This document shows, piece after piece, positions 26,675-35,062 of a DNA stretch of 64,000 nt. The DNA lies in the NCBI RefSeq assembly GCF_000688415.1, contig NZ_JIAH01000001.1, positions 1 to 64,000 of the forward strand. The letters are read 5' to 3'. A program made the translations under genes and the position numbers. Source of the stretch: Corynebacterium pseudodiphtheriticum DSM 44287. Its GTDB lineage: Bacteria; Actinomycetota; Actinomycetes; Mycobacteriales; Mycobacteriaceae. Position 1 is the first letter of the stretch. The number at the start of each line of letters is the position of its first letter. The notes under the pieces were generated by a model. That model saw only the letters and a program-made list of their open reading frames with translations, ran no database searches and was not told the DNA's origin.

Positions 26675-27259
26675 GTGACTATCAACTCATCCCGTTCCCA
26701 GTACACGGACGCACCGTACGTCCAGGAGTCCCTGTTTGACCTCGGGCCAGATGAACAACTTGGCTACCGCGTGCCTATTGCGTGCCAGGTTGCAGGCATC
26801 ACCTACCGTCAGCTCGATTATTGGGCGCGCACTAACCTAGTGAAGCCGTCGATCCGAAATGCGCGTGGCTCCGGTTCGCAGCGTTTGTACTCCTTCAAAG
26901 ACGTTCTTGTCTTGAAGATCGTCAAGCGCTTGCTTGATACCGGAATCTCGTTGCAGAATATCCGCTTGGCAGTCGAGTCTTTGCGTGAACGTGGCGTGAA
27001 CGATATCGCGGAGATTACCCTTGTTTCTGATGGCACAACGGTGTACGAATGTCACAGCAATGAACAGGTCATCGACTTGCTTTCGGGAGGACAAGGCGTC
27101 TTTGGTGTAGCGATTCCAGGCATTATGAAAGAACTTAGCGGAACCATTAGTTCGTTCCCAGCGGAGCGTATTGACCCAGCCCTTGCGGACGACTCTAAAG
27201 CTGCTTCTGGTATTGACGAGCTGGCTGCGCTGCGTGTGCGCAAATCTCACTCGGCTTAA
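26675..27259 (+). CDS. MerR-family regulator, Rv1830/cg1633 type
   Basis: A 194-residue regulator with an N-terminal MerR helix-turn-helix (YRVPIACQVAGITYRQLDYWARTNLVKPS, given here as the stretch at residues 31-59) and FKDVLVLKIVKRLLDTGISL. The C-terminal part is a Val/Ile-rich sheet domain with TTVYECHSNEQVIDLL and no metal-binding cysteines. The Mtb homologue Rv1830 (McdR/ResR) influences cell division and post-antibiotic growth. GTG 26675 is chosen because GGAG lies just upstream; the longer frame from 26540 would run through the two palindromes. The mycobacterial locus has a bifunctional nuclease gene (Rv1829) between the two MerR genes; it is absent here. Confidence 0.87.
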   Translation: MTINSSRSQYTDAPYVQESLFDLGPDEQLGYRVPIACQVAGITYRQLDYWARTNLVKPSIRNARGSGSQRLYSFKDVLVLKIVKRLLDTGISLQNIRLAVESLRERGVNDIAEITLVSDGTTVYECHSNEQVIDLLSGGQGVFGVAIPGIMKELSGTISSFPAERIDPALADDSKAASGIDELAALRVRKSHSA

Positions 27260-27289
27260 CATCTTGGATTAGTTTTTGCTCGACTCATT

Positions 27290-28843
27290 TTAGAGTCCAA
27301 CGACACGCCGCAGCTTCTCTTCGAGTTCTGCGGCGTTTTTTACTGTCTGGATATGACTCGCTACTTCCCGTAGAGCTGGATCTGTTTCACCATCACCAAC
27401 ATGTACAACACTGAGTTCTGCCTTGGCACCCAGTGCCTCCCGGAATTTTGCGGGGAAATCTGGGTAGCCATCCGCCGTACCAGAAGTAATCAACACGATA
27501 CGGGATGGCTGAGACTCCGATTGCGCGATACCAGAATGATCCCGAACCGCGTGGGCAGCAGCGAGTAGTGCTTCGTTAGTTTGCGGTACTCCACCGGTAC
27601 CTAAAAGCTGTACAGAACGAGCGGTCTCTGCGCCATCAGAAAAATCGATATTTCGGCGAAAACCCTGGGTAACCCCAGGGTTTAATGGTGACGAATAATT
27701 CCATAATGCCACCGAATGTCCGTGAGCACTCAACTCGGGAGCAAGGGTTGCGATTGCATCAGCAGAGGCCTGGAAACGCGACGGTCCTGCGATCCCGGGA
27801 AAACCCGAGGACATAGCATCGGAGGTATCCAACAAAAACAGGGTATCCGTTGCAGTCAGGGCATCGGCTGCGTCGTTGGCGTGTTTCGCGTCGTCCTTAT
27901 TATGGTCCTGGGCTGCGGCATCATCGTTGGACTGATGCTTACTCCCGGTGTTGCCGAAATCCAGTGCGGTACGTGCTAGGTAAGCTTCCCAGACCGGGCT
28001 AGCGTCCAATCGCTTAGCATCAGTTTCAGCCTCAACTTGGCCTTCTACTTCCGGATTTGCCTCAAACCCGTGGTATTGCGCCGCCAAATCATCGGCGAAA
28101 GCTTGCGCGGCGCGGGCCTGTTCTTCATCAATTTCGTCAGACTGGTTCAACACCACCGCCGCATATTCCACGTATGCGCCCTCCAAGGCACGGAACGAGC
28201 CTGCATCTTGAGCGCTTATAGCCTGCACCGCGGCAACCGGACCGTCAGCGTCGGCAAGGCTTTTGTTTTCATCCCGCAAAAGAAGCTCCGCGCCAGATTC
28301 TGGGCCGTCGGCAAGAGCGGAAGCAACCACCGCAGATGCTGCTGAGTCGCCAGGATAGGTGACGGCGTTAGCCGGAAGCTTGAGATCGACGTCCGCATCC
28401 GTTGCAGCGTGTTTATCGTAAATACCAGCTGCTTGGCCAGCTACTTTCGGGTGTTCACCGCTTGCGGCTGCTGTACGACCAGCAGCCGCAACGGCCTGAG
28501 CTAAACGCGGGGAATCTGCGTCGATATAGACAGCGGCTTTCGCGATATCTTCGGCGACGACGGCCTGCACACAATGATCACGCACCACTGGTTTCGTGGC
28601 ATTCCAGGAGGCCAATAGCGACTGCGTTAAGGTTGCGTCACCGCTGGCAACGGGAAGCTGTATATTTCCTTCGATGCACGATTCACCTTCGGCGCTATCC
28701 GCATTGGAACCGGTGTCTTCAGAACCATTTCCCAAGAATAACCATGCAAGCACAGCGATAATTGCCAGCAAGATTGCAATGGTGGAGGCAATGAATCCTC
28801 CGGAAAATTGAGTCTTTTGTTCAGGTGTGTAATGACGCCCCAT
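27290..28843 (-). CDS. Membrane-anchored protein with von Willebrand A-like domain
   Basis: A 517-residue protein with a short cytoplasmic head, one membrane helix (about 15-37), and a large outer part. Residues ~55-260 resemble a periplasmic solute-binding fold as in actinobacterial SBP-VWA proteins. A polar His/Asp/Ala-rich linker follows (SNDDAAAQDHNKDD). The VWA domain (about 335-510) begins LFLLDTSDAMSS. Its metal site is degenerate: DTSDA instead of DxSxS and LITSG where LITDG is usual, though the threonine loop GTGGVPQTNEALL is kept. It probably binds ligand or partner proteins without full metal coordination. It overlaps the upstream glycosylase-like gene by 23 bases. Confidence 0.8.
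   Translation of the reverse strand: MGRHYTPEQKTQFSGGFIASTIAILLAIIAVLAWLFLGNGSEDTGSNADSAEGESCIEGNIQLPVASGDATLTQSLLASWNATKPVVRDHCVQAVVAEDIAKAAVYIDADSPRLAQAVAAAGRTAAASGEHPKVAGQAAGIYDKHAATDADVDLKLPANAVTYPGDSAASAVVASALADGPESGAELLLRDENKSLADADGPVAAVQAISAQDAGSFRALEGAYVEYAAVVLNQSDEIDEEQARAAQAFADDLAAQYHGFEANPEVEGQVEAETDAKRLDASPVWEAYLARTALDFGNTGSKHQSNDDAAAQDHNKDDAKHANDAADALTATDTLFLLDTSDAMSSGFPGIAGPSRFQASADAIATLAPELSAHGHSVALWNYSSPLNPGVTQGFRRNIDFSDGAETARSVQLLGTGGVPQTNEALLAAAHAVRDHSGIAQSESQPSRIVLITSGTADGYPDFPAKFREALGAKAELSVVHVGDGETDPALREVASHIQTVKNAAELEEKLRRVVGL
27305..27341 (+). terminator. Terminator of the MerR gene, inside the convergent VWA gene
   Basis: ACGCCGCAG at 27305-27313 pairs with CTGCGGCGT at 27328-27336, followed directly by TTTTTT. 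It is oriented for rightward transcription and lies within the last ~20 codons of the leftward VWA gene (stop at 27290-27292). Confidence 0.85.
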
Positions 28844-29693
28844 AGCTACCTAGTCTAGCCCGCTGAGCATGGTCCACAATATTTATCAGCCTGTGTCGGA
28901 GCGGCTCGGCTCGGGCAGATAGTTGACGTTGACGCGCAACGTATTCGTTTTTCCCCGCTGTGGTCTCAATGGCTACGACGCAAAGGCCCCAATCACGGCA
29001 ATCGTATGGTGAAGCCTCCATGTCCAACTCGCGGGCGCTAACCGCAAGATCGAAGCACTGGTGTAATAACTCACCTGGGACTAGTGGGCCCAGTTTCCAA
29101 GCCCATTTGTATAAGTCCATTGTCACGTGCACACATCCGCCTTGGTCGCAGTCGAGCTGATCTTCGCGATTTAGCACCGTGATATTCAGCGGGCGTGCTG
29201 GGGGAGTGAAAAAACGGAAGGCATCATAATGTGTGCAACGGAGATCATGCTTTTCTACGACTTCGTTCGTCCCCTTAGCCCCGAGGCGGAGTGGTAAATC
29301 ATGGCGTGGGGCTTCAGATCGGTAGACCATTGCCCATTCGTGTAGACCAAAACAGTCAAATCTGGCGGGGCGTTCAGCTGTTCGCGTCAGCAAATCCCCG
29401 ATATAGCCGATTGCCGAACCACGCCGCTGCCATAGCGATTGCACGTTCAATTCCACACCGCGCTCGGTGTGGTGGTAATCACGCCAGTGCGCATGTGGCG
29501 GATCGCCCTGCATAGCCGAACCGACGCCGGGATGCCAGCGTTTCAGATGTGTCGGGCGAACGGGATAATACTCAAACAAGAAATCATAAACCGGATGTTT
29601 CATGCCCGGGTTCCGATAGCGGGCCAGACGTTCCTCAGCACGCGCGAGGTGGGCATCGGCTTGGGCTGTCCATTCCTGCTCAGTAAAAATCAT
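28821..29693 (-). CDS. Conserved actinobacterial protein annotated as 3-methyladenine DNA glycosylase
   Basis: A 290-residue soluble protein rich in Trp, His and Tyr. Conserved-looking blocks are PVYDFLFEYYPVRPTHLKRWHPG, here residues 34-56, and FDCFGLHEWAMVYR, RCTHYDAFRFFTPPA, and DLYKWAWKLGPLVPGELL. Homologues in actinobacteria are commonly labelled 3-methyladenine DNA glycosylase, but I see neither the helix-hairpin-helix of AlkA nor AlkD-type HEAT repeats, so the label is uncertain. It could equally be a metal- or nucleotide-handling enzyme, given the many His/Asp/Glu residues. It is cotranscribed with the VWA gene (overlap) and about 46 bases from the DEAD-box helicase upstream. Confidence 0.62.
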   Translation of the reverse strand: MIFTEQEWTAQADAHLARAEERLARYRNPGMKHPVYDFLFEYYPVRPTHLKRWHPGVGSAMQGDPPHAHWRDYHHTERGVELNVQSLWQRRGSAIGYIGDLLTRTAERPARFDCFGLHEWAMVYRSEAPRHDLPLRLGAKGTNEVVEKHDLRCTHYDAFRFFTPPARPLNITVLNREDQLDCDQGGCVHVTMDLYKWAWKLGPLVPGELLHQCFDLAVSARELDMEASPYDCRDWGLCVVAIETTAGKNEYVARQRQLSARAEPLRHRLINIVDHAQRARLGSYGASLHT

Positions 29694-29739
29694 GGTGCTA
29701 GTAATCCAACGAAAACGGTACTAATTAATGCGAGGTTAA

Positions 29740-31185
29740 TTAATGCGAGCGCTTGCGGGAACGACTGCGCGGCGCAGTAGGATTTCCACCCCATGCGCTA
29801 GATTTTCTGCCCCCACGTCCAGCGCGGGAATGCGAGGTTCGTCCTTCTTCACTGTCGGTCTTATGCCGACGATCTTTTCTTTTCGGTGCAGCTTTTTGTT
29901 GCGCCTTCTTATTAGCAGTGCCGTTTTTTGCTGATCCTCTTTTTTCTGAGCGCTGGTTCTGAACAGAGCTTGGTTTTTCTTGCAAGGCTCTTCCGGAAGG
30001 TTCGCGTGCTCCACTAAGATCCGCAAGCTCCTGCGGTATACCTGGTCCGCGCGCGACGATAGTACGTGCGGTGACCCCTGCCTTTTTGAGCAACGATTTG
30101 ACGGTTTTTTCTTGGTCTTCCAAAACCAATGTGATCACGGTGCCGCTGGCTCCAGCGCGCGCGGTGCGCCCGGCGCGATGTAGATACGCTTTGTGTTCTG
30201 CTGGGGGATCGACGTGAACCACCAAGCTGACATCTGAAATATCGATGCCGCGGGCCGCAATATCCGTGGCGACCAATACAGGCAGGGTTCCGGCGCTAAA
30301 ACCATCGATTGCCTTTGTGCGAGCGCCTTGCGATTTGTCTCCATGCAAACCTAAAGCGTGCACCCCGACGCGCCGCAGCTTTTTCACTTGCCGGTCAACA
30401 CCATGCTTGGTGCGCATAAACATAATCGTTTTTCCGTCACGGGCGGCAATTTTTTCTACCAATTCGTTACGGTTTTCGCGCGTACCCACGTGTGCCACAA
30501 CATGCTCCATCGTGTCTACCGAACTTTGTGCTGGAGCAGTTTCGTGTGTACGTGGGTCATGCAAAAACCTGTCAACAACAGCTTGGACTTGCTTGTCCAG
30601 CGTTGCTGAGAATAATAAGTGCTGGCAATCGGAGGGTAATTTATTCCATAGTTTGGTTACCTGCGGTAAAAAGCCCATGTCCGCCATTTGGTCGGCCTCA
30701 TCGAGGGTGGCGATCTGCACTTGATCTAGTTTGAGTTTTTTCTGATCAAGCAGATCTTGCAAACGTCCCGGGGTGGCAACGAGCAGATCCACCGGTGCGG
30801 CGAGGCGACGAATTTGCGGATTGATATTGACGCCACCGACCACGTTGAACACGCGCAATCCTAGGGAAGCAGCAGGCGCTTCCAAACGAGCACTGATTTG
30901 CGCGGCTAGTTCGCGGGTTGGTGCGAGGATGAGCGCGCGGGGATGGCCCGGGCGCGAGACGCCGGACGTCGCCAAGCGATGCAGCATGGGCAAACCGAAA
31001 CTGAAGGTTTTTCCTGATCCTGTGGGGCCTTTGCCGAGGACGTCGCGGCCAGACAGCACGTCAGGGATGGTTAACGCCTGGATCGGAAACGGAGTGGAGA
31101 TGCCTTCGCGGCGTAGGAAATGCACGATGGGCCGGGCCAGGCCCAAGTCGGCGAAAGATGGTTCTTGTGCAGGTTTAGTTGTCAT
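29740..31185 (-). CDS. DEAD-box RNA helicase (RhlE-like)
   Basis: A 481-residue ATP-dependent RNA helicase. Motifs in order: Q motif (FPIQALTIPDVL), I GPTGSGKTFSF, Ia PTRELAAQI, II DEADQM (DEAD), III SATL, IV IMFMRTKHGVD, V ATDIAARGIDI, VI HRAGRTARAGASG. The last ~95 residues are a highly basic Lys/Arg/Ser tail (KKAQQKAAPKRKDRRHK), expected to bind RNA. Likely roles are ribosome assembly or mRNA decay. It is divergent from the DASS transporter gene. Confidence 0.92.
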   Translation of the reverse strand: MTTKPAQEPSFADLGLARPIVHFLRREGISTPFPIQALTIPDVLSGRDVLGKGPTGSGKTFSFGLPMLHRLATSGVSRPGHPRALILAPTRELAAQISARLEAPAASLGLRVFNVVGGVNINPQIRRLAAPVDLLVATPGRLQDLLDQKKLKLDQVQIATLDEADQMADMGFLPQVTKLWNKLPSDCQHLLFSATLDKQVQAVVDRFLHDPRTHETAPAQSSVDTMEHVVAHVGTRENRNELVEKIAARDGKTIMFMRTKHGVDRQVKKLRRVGVHALGLHGDKSQGARTKAIDGFSAGTLPVLVATDIAARGIDISDVSLVVHVDPPAEHKAYLHRAGRTARAGASGTVITLVLEDQEKTVKSLLKKAGVTARTIVARGPGIPQELADLSGAREPSGRALQEKPSSVQNQRSEKRGSAKNGTANKKAQQKAAPKRKDRRHKTDSEEGRTSHSRAGRGGRKSSAWGGNPTAPRSRSRKRSH

Positions 31186-31360
31186 TATCCTTCAGTCTAG
31201 CGCGTCGTGGTAGTTGGTTCGTGATTCATGCGAGAAAGCGTGTGAACTGCACGACTGTGCGAGAACTTACAGTAAATTTTGCTTCCGCGGTGCCTGTGGA
31301 GTTGTAGCGTGAAAAGTGAGAGGAATGCCTTCTTGAACATCCATTTATCCACCATCCATT

Positions 31361-31380
31361 CATCTACATCTACATCTACA
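31361..31380 (+). repeat. CATCTA hexanucleotide tandem repeat
   Basis: Three perfect CATCTA units plus CA, followed by degenerate CTACAACTACAA, immediately before the transporter's ribosome-binding site (AAAGGA at 31394-31399 region). A CCATCCATT run precedes it. The repeat is short, so slippage could vary leader length without touching the frame. Confidence 0.6.
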
Positions 31381-31406
31381 ACTACAACGTGCAAAGGAAA
31401 CTTACA

Positions 31407-32957
31407 GTGGCCGAGCACTTTCTCCCGCGATCGAAGGTCAAAACTCCAGAAGGTGATATTGTTCCTGATGTTGCTACTCCGGAACAATCGCAGAAAAAAC
31501 GTGATGTGCGATTCGTACTACAGCCGATATGGTTCCTGCTTGCTGTAGCTGCTCTGGTGGGCGTTTTGCTATTGCCGATCGAAAGCCTGGCATGGGAAGG
31601 CCAGGTCGCACTGGCGGTTTTGGCTTTCGCCATCGTTTTATGGGTAACAGAGGCAGTATCCTACCCGGTTAGCGCGTTTTTGATTATCAGTTTGATTGCG
31701 TTGCTACTGGGTTTGTCGACAGACCCAGAGACTGGCGATATAGTCGGTACATCTTCCGCGTTGGGCACTGGTTTGCAGGGCTTTTCTACCTCTGCGCTGG
31801 CGTTGGTAGCTGCTGCTTTGTTGCTTGCCGGTGCGATGCAGGCAACTGGCCTGCATGAACGCTTGGCGCTTTGGGTGATGAAGCTCGCCGGTGATAAAAC
31901 CTCGAATATTTTGATTGGCGCGATCGTGATCGCGACACTGCTGGCGTTTTTCGTGCCTTCGGCGACCGCCCGCGCGGGTGCCGTGGTTCCGATTCTGCTG
32001 GGTATGGTTGCAGCCTTTGGACTATCGACAAATTCGAAGATGGCCTCATTATTGGTTATCACCGCAGTACAAGCAGTCTCGATTTGGAATGTCGGTATCC
32101 AAACAGCAGCTGCCCAAAACTTTGTAGCTTTGAACTTCATCCAGGATGAATTCGGTCAGACTATTTCTTGGGGCCAATGGTTTATCTGGGCAGCGCCATG
32201 GTCGGTGCTGATGTCCATTGCGCTGTTTTTCATAATGCGCGCGAGCATCAAACCGGAGGCAGACTCGATTTCCGGTGGTCGAGAACTCATTGAGCAAAAA
32301 CTCGAAGAGCTCGGCCCGATGTCCGGCCGCGAAAAACGATTGGTGACTGTCGCCGTACTGCTGCTATTCGTGTGGGCGACTGGCGATATCCTGCACCCGG
32401 TTTCTGCACCAGTGGCGACCGTCATTGCAGTGAGCTACATGCTGCTTCCGAAAGTCGGCGTCTTCGACTGGAAAACAGCGCAAGATTTGGTGTCCTGGGG
32501 TACGCTGATCGTCTTTGCCGTCGGTATCTCGCTGGGCACATTCCTGCTCGATACGGGTGCAGCTAGCTGGTTATCCGAGCAAACTTTTGGTGCTATGGGC
32601 TTGGACTCGATGCCATTGTTGGCCACCATTGCGTTAGTGTCGCTGTTTAACATCCTCATCCACCTCGGATTTGCCTCTGCCACGTCGCTGGCATCCGCAC
32701 TGATTCCAGTCTTTATCGCCTTGTCGACGACGATTGCTGCTGGTGATGCCAGCATCGGATTTGTCGTCATCCAGCAGTTCGTCATCTGTTTCGGCTTCTT
32801 GTTGCCGGTTTCTGCGCCGCAAAACATGCTGGCTTATGGCACGGGCGCATTTACCCGGGGCGAGTTCCTGAAAACAGGAATCCCGCTTACCATCGTCGCT
32901 TACCTACTGGTATTGCTATTTTCGGCCACCTATTGGGACTGGATGGGCCTTATTTAG
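31407..32957 (+). CDS. DASS-family anion (dicarboxylate) : Na+ symporter
   Basis: A 516-residue transporter with about 11-13 membrane helices. Family signatures include FAIVLWVTEAVSYPVSAFL near the N-terminus, GLQGFSTSALALVAAALLLAGAMQATGL given at roughly residues 115-142, FVPSATARAGAVVPI (equivalent of the first SNT-type motif) and FLLPVSAPQNMLAYGTGAF (second half). Relatives carry succinate, malate, fumarate or sulfate; C. glutamicum DccT is a dicarboxylate example. GTG 31407 is chosen because AAAGGA sits eight bases upstream; a GTG at 31389 has none. It converges on gnd with 24 bases between stops. Confidence 0.9.
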   Translation: MAEHFLPRSKVKTPEGDIVPDVATPEQSQKKRDVRFVLQPIWFLLAVAALVGVLLLPIESLAWEGQVALAVLAFAIVLWVTEAVSYPVSAFLIISLIALLLGLSTDPETGDIVGTSSALGTGLQGFSTSALALVAAALLLAGAMQATGLHERLALWVMKLAGDKTSNILIGAIVIATLLAFFVPSATARAGAVVPILLGMVAAFGLSTNSKMASLLVITAVQAVSIWNVGIQTAAAQNFVALNFIQDEFGQTISWGQWFIWAAPWSVLMSIALFFIMRASIKPEADSISGGRELIEQKLEELGPMSGREKRLVTVAVLLLFVWATGDILHPVSAPVATVIAVSYMLLPKVGVFDWKTAQDLVSWGTLIVFAVGISLGTFLLDTGAASWLSEQTFGAMGLDSMPLLATIALVSLFNILIHLGFASATSLASALIPVFIALSTTIAAGDASIGFVVIQQFVICFGFLLPVSAPQNMLAYGTGAFTRGEFLKTGIPLTIVAYLLVLLFSATYWDWMGLI

Positions 32958-32967
32958 TCCGTCTTAG

Positions 32968-33001
32968 CAGGGGTGGGCGTTTTAACGCTTCTGCTCCTGC
33001 G
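32968..33001. terminator. Candidate bidirectional hairpin between DASS gene and gnd
   Basis: GCAGGGGTGGGCGTT and AACGCTTCTGCTCCTGC form an imperfect stem with a two-base loop. It includes the final codons of gnd. No long T-run. Confidence 0.4.
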
Positions 33002-34448
33002 ATTTATCTCCGGTCCAGTCCAGATGGAATACACCATCACTATCAACCCGGCGATAGGTGTGGGCACCGAAATAATCGCGCTGTGCCTGTACCAACGCGG
33101 CGGGCAGTCGCTTGGAGCACAGCGAATCATAGTAGGAGAGCGAGGAGCTGAATACCGGAGCAGCAAGACCCAAGCGGATCGCAGAGGCTGCAACAGTGCG
33201 CCAGGAATCGATCAAACCGTCGAGCTCCCCGGTGAAATAGGAATCAAGTAACAACGATGGTAGCTCTGGAAGCTTCTCGTAGGCATTGTCAATGCGGTCC
33301 AGAAATGCTGCTTGGATGATACAACCACCACGCCATACAGCTGCGAGATCACGGGGATTAATGTTCCAGTTGTATTCTGCTGAACCAGCGGCAATCAGAT
33401 CGAAGCCTTGTGCGTAAGCCACCAGTTTGGAGGCGTACAACGCCCGGCGCACATGCTCAATGAACTCCTCAACGCTGATTCCCAGTGCAGCGAAATCTGC
33501 GAGGTTGCCGGTAGGGAAGTGGTCCAGGGCGGCAGCGCGAAGCTCTGTGGACGAAGACAGGGCGCGAGCAAAAACTGCTTCCCCAATCGCGGTCGCCGGA
33601 ATACCCAGGTCCAAAGCTTCCTTCGCGGTCCAGCGCCCGGTGCCTTTTTGTCCAGCAGCATCGTGGATGACATCGATCATCGGTGCGCCGGTGTCTGGGT
33701 CACTGGTTTCTAAAATATCTGCGGTGATACCGATTAAATAAGAGGCTAGGTCTCCGTCGTTCCATTCCCGGAAAATCTTGGCAATGCGGCTAGGCTCCAA
33801 GCCGGCGCCGTGGCGCAACAAATGATAAGCCTCTCCAATGAGCTGCATATCAGCGTATTCGATGCCGTTGTGCACCATCTTCACAAAATGTCCGGCCCCA
33901 TTGGCACCGATATAGCGTACACACGGGGCGCCATCGACTTTGGCCGCGATCGATTCCAAAAGCGGTCGGATGGACTCCCAAGATTCTTGTGGTCCGCCGG
34001 GCATAATTGAGGGGCCAGTGAGTGCGCCTTCTTCTCCGCCTGAAATACCTGCACCAACGAAATGGCGTCCGGTGAGTGCCACTGCGCGCTCGCGCCGCAC
34101 GGTGTCGGTATACAGTGAGTTGCCTCCGTCGATAATGATATCGCCTTCGTCGAAGGCTTCTACTAGGTCATCGATAGCGGCATCAGTAGCAGTTCCGGCG
34201 GGTACCATCAGTAGCGCGCGGCGTGGCTTAGATAAGTTAACCGCCAGCTCCTGCAAGTCGTTGCAACCGACAAATTCTCCTTCTCCGCCATGCTCCGCAA
34301 TGAGTTTGCTGACGTTTTCCGCGCGCCGATCGTAAAGCGCGACGCGGTAACCATTGCGTGCAAAGTTACGGGCCAAGCTCGAACCCATGACTCCGACCCC
34401 GACGATTGCGATATCTGCCAATTGCTGCGAAGACTGCTGGTTATTCAT
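32982..34448 (-). CDS. gnd: 6-phosphogluconate dehydrogenase (decarboxylating)
   Basis: A 488-residue enzyme converting 6-phosphogluconate plus NADP to ribulose-5-phosphate and CO2. The NADP-binding motif is GVGVMGSSLARN with YDRRAENV after strand two. Catalytic and substrate motifs are IIDGGNSLYTDT, GAGISGGEEGALTGPSIMPGG, VGANGAGHFVKMVHNGIEY-type sequence (seen as IGANGAGHFVKMVHNGIE), and GTGRWTAKEALDLG. The C-terminus carries the HLDWTGD substrate loop. Full-length. The order gnd-thioesterase (divergent) matches C. glutamicum cg1643-cg1644. Confidence 0.97.
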   Translation of the reverse strand: MNNQQSSQQLADIAIVGVGVMGSSLARNFARNGYRVALYDRRAENVSKLIAEHGGEGEFVGCNDLQELAVNLSKPRRALLMVPAGTATDAAIDDLVEAFDEGDIIIDGGNSLYTDTVRRERAVALTGRHFVGAGISGGEEGALTGPSIMPGGPQESWESIRPLLESIAAKVDGAPCVRYIGANGAGHFVKMVHNGIEYADMQLIGEAYHLLRHGAGLEPSRIAKIFREWNDGDLASYLIGITADILETSDPDTGAPMIDVIHDAAGQKGTGRWTAKEALDLGIPATAIGEAVFARALSSSTELRAAALDHFPTGNLADFAALGISVEEFIEHVRRALYASKLVAYAQGFDLIAAGSAEYNWNINPRDLAAVWRGGCIIQAAFLDRIDNAYEKLPELPSLLLDSYFTGELDGLIDSWRTVAASAIRLGLAAPVFSSSLSYYDSLCSKRLPAALVQAQRDYFGAHTYRRVDSDGVFHLDWTGDKSQEQKR

Positions 34449-34561
34449 GACTGATCAGTCTACCTTCTACCGCAGTAGGCCTGAGAGCGAGGAATAGCTG
34501 GAATGCTTGGAATGTGTTGGGGCTAACAAATAGATGGTTTGAATTCCGATAGAGTTGACAC

Positions 34562-35035
34562 ATGGGTTATTTGGAAGCAGTGATGGCAGCGGGAACCAGA
34601 CAATTACAGCAGGCTGAGCTGGAAGAGCTAAACCGATCCGAGTTAGGCCTTGACAGCCTCCTCGGGTTGGTTTATTCATACGCTGCCCCTACTGAAGTTC
34701 GCGCTTATCTTGAGGTCAATTCGAGGCACCTGCAGTATGCGGGCAGCGTCAACGGGGGCGTGTTTTGCGCGATTGCGGAATCAGTTGCCTCGGTGGCTTC
34801 TATGATTAGTGCACAACGCCCCTGTGTTGGGGTCAATAACAGCACGGACTTCATCCGTGGAGTAAGTGAAGGACGTATTGAAGCTATTGCGAAGCCCATA
34901 CAAAACGGAAAACGCACGCAATTGTGGAACGTAGAGATGTACAACCACGAAAAATTAGTGGCCCGCACCACTTTGCGCACAATGGTGGTGGGGCCGCCTA
35001 TTGCTGAGCTTCGTGCACGAGCAGATCAGCAGTAA
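34562..35035 (+). CDS. PaaI-type hotdog thioesterase
   Basis: A 157-residue hotdog-fold protein. The helical motif is VNGGVFCAIAESVASVAS, the equivalent of the HGG-containing hotdog helix, and the following strand is VNNSTDFIRGVSEGRIEAIAK, listed at about residues 90-110. Such enzymes cleave acyl-CoA thioesters. The usual His of HGG is Asn here, so catalytic details may differ. It is divergent from gnd with a 113-base gap that must hold both promoters. Confidence 0.82.
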   Translation: MGYLEAVMAAGTRQLQQAELEELNRSELGLDSLLGLVYSYAAPTEVRAYLEVNSRHLQYAGSVNGGVFCAIAESVASVASMISAQRPCVGVNNSTDFIRGVSEGRIEAIAKPIQNGKRTQLWNVEMYNHEKLVARTTLRTMVVGPPIAELRARADQQ

Positions 35036-35058
35036 AGGTGCGTGTCAGCCACGCACCT
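35036..35058. terminator. Bidirectional terminator between thioesterase and thiD-tenA
   Basis: AGGTGCGTG-TCAGC-CACGCACCT, a perfect nine-bp stem with a five-base loop, exactly between the two stops. An outer pair, CAGCAGT (35028-35034) and ACTGCTG (35064-35070), extends it into both coding ends. There is no strong T-run on either side. Confidence 0.65.
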
Positions 35059-35062
35059 GAAG

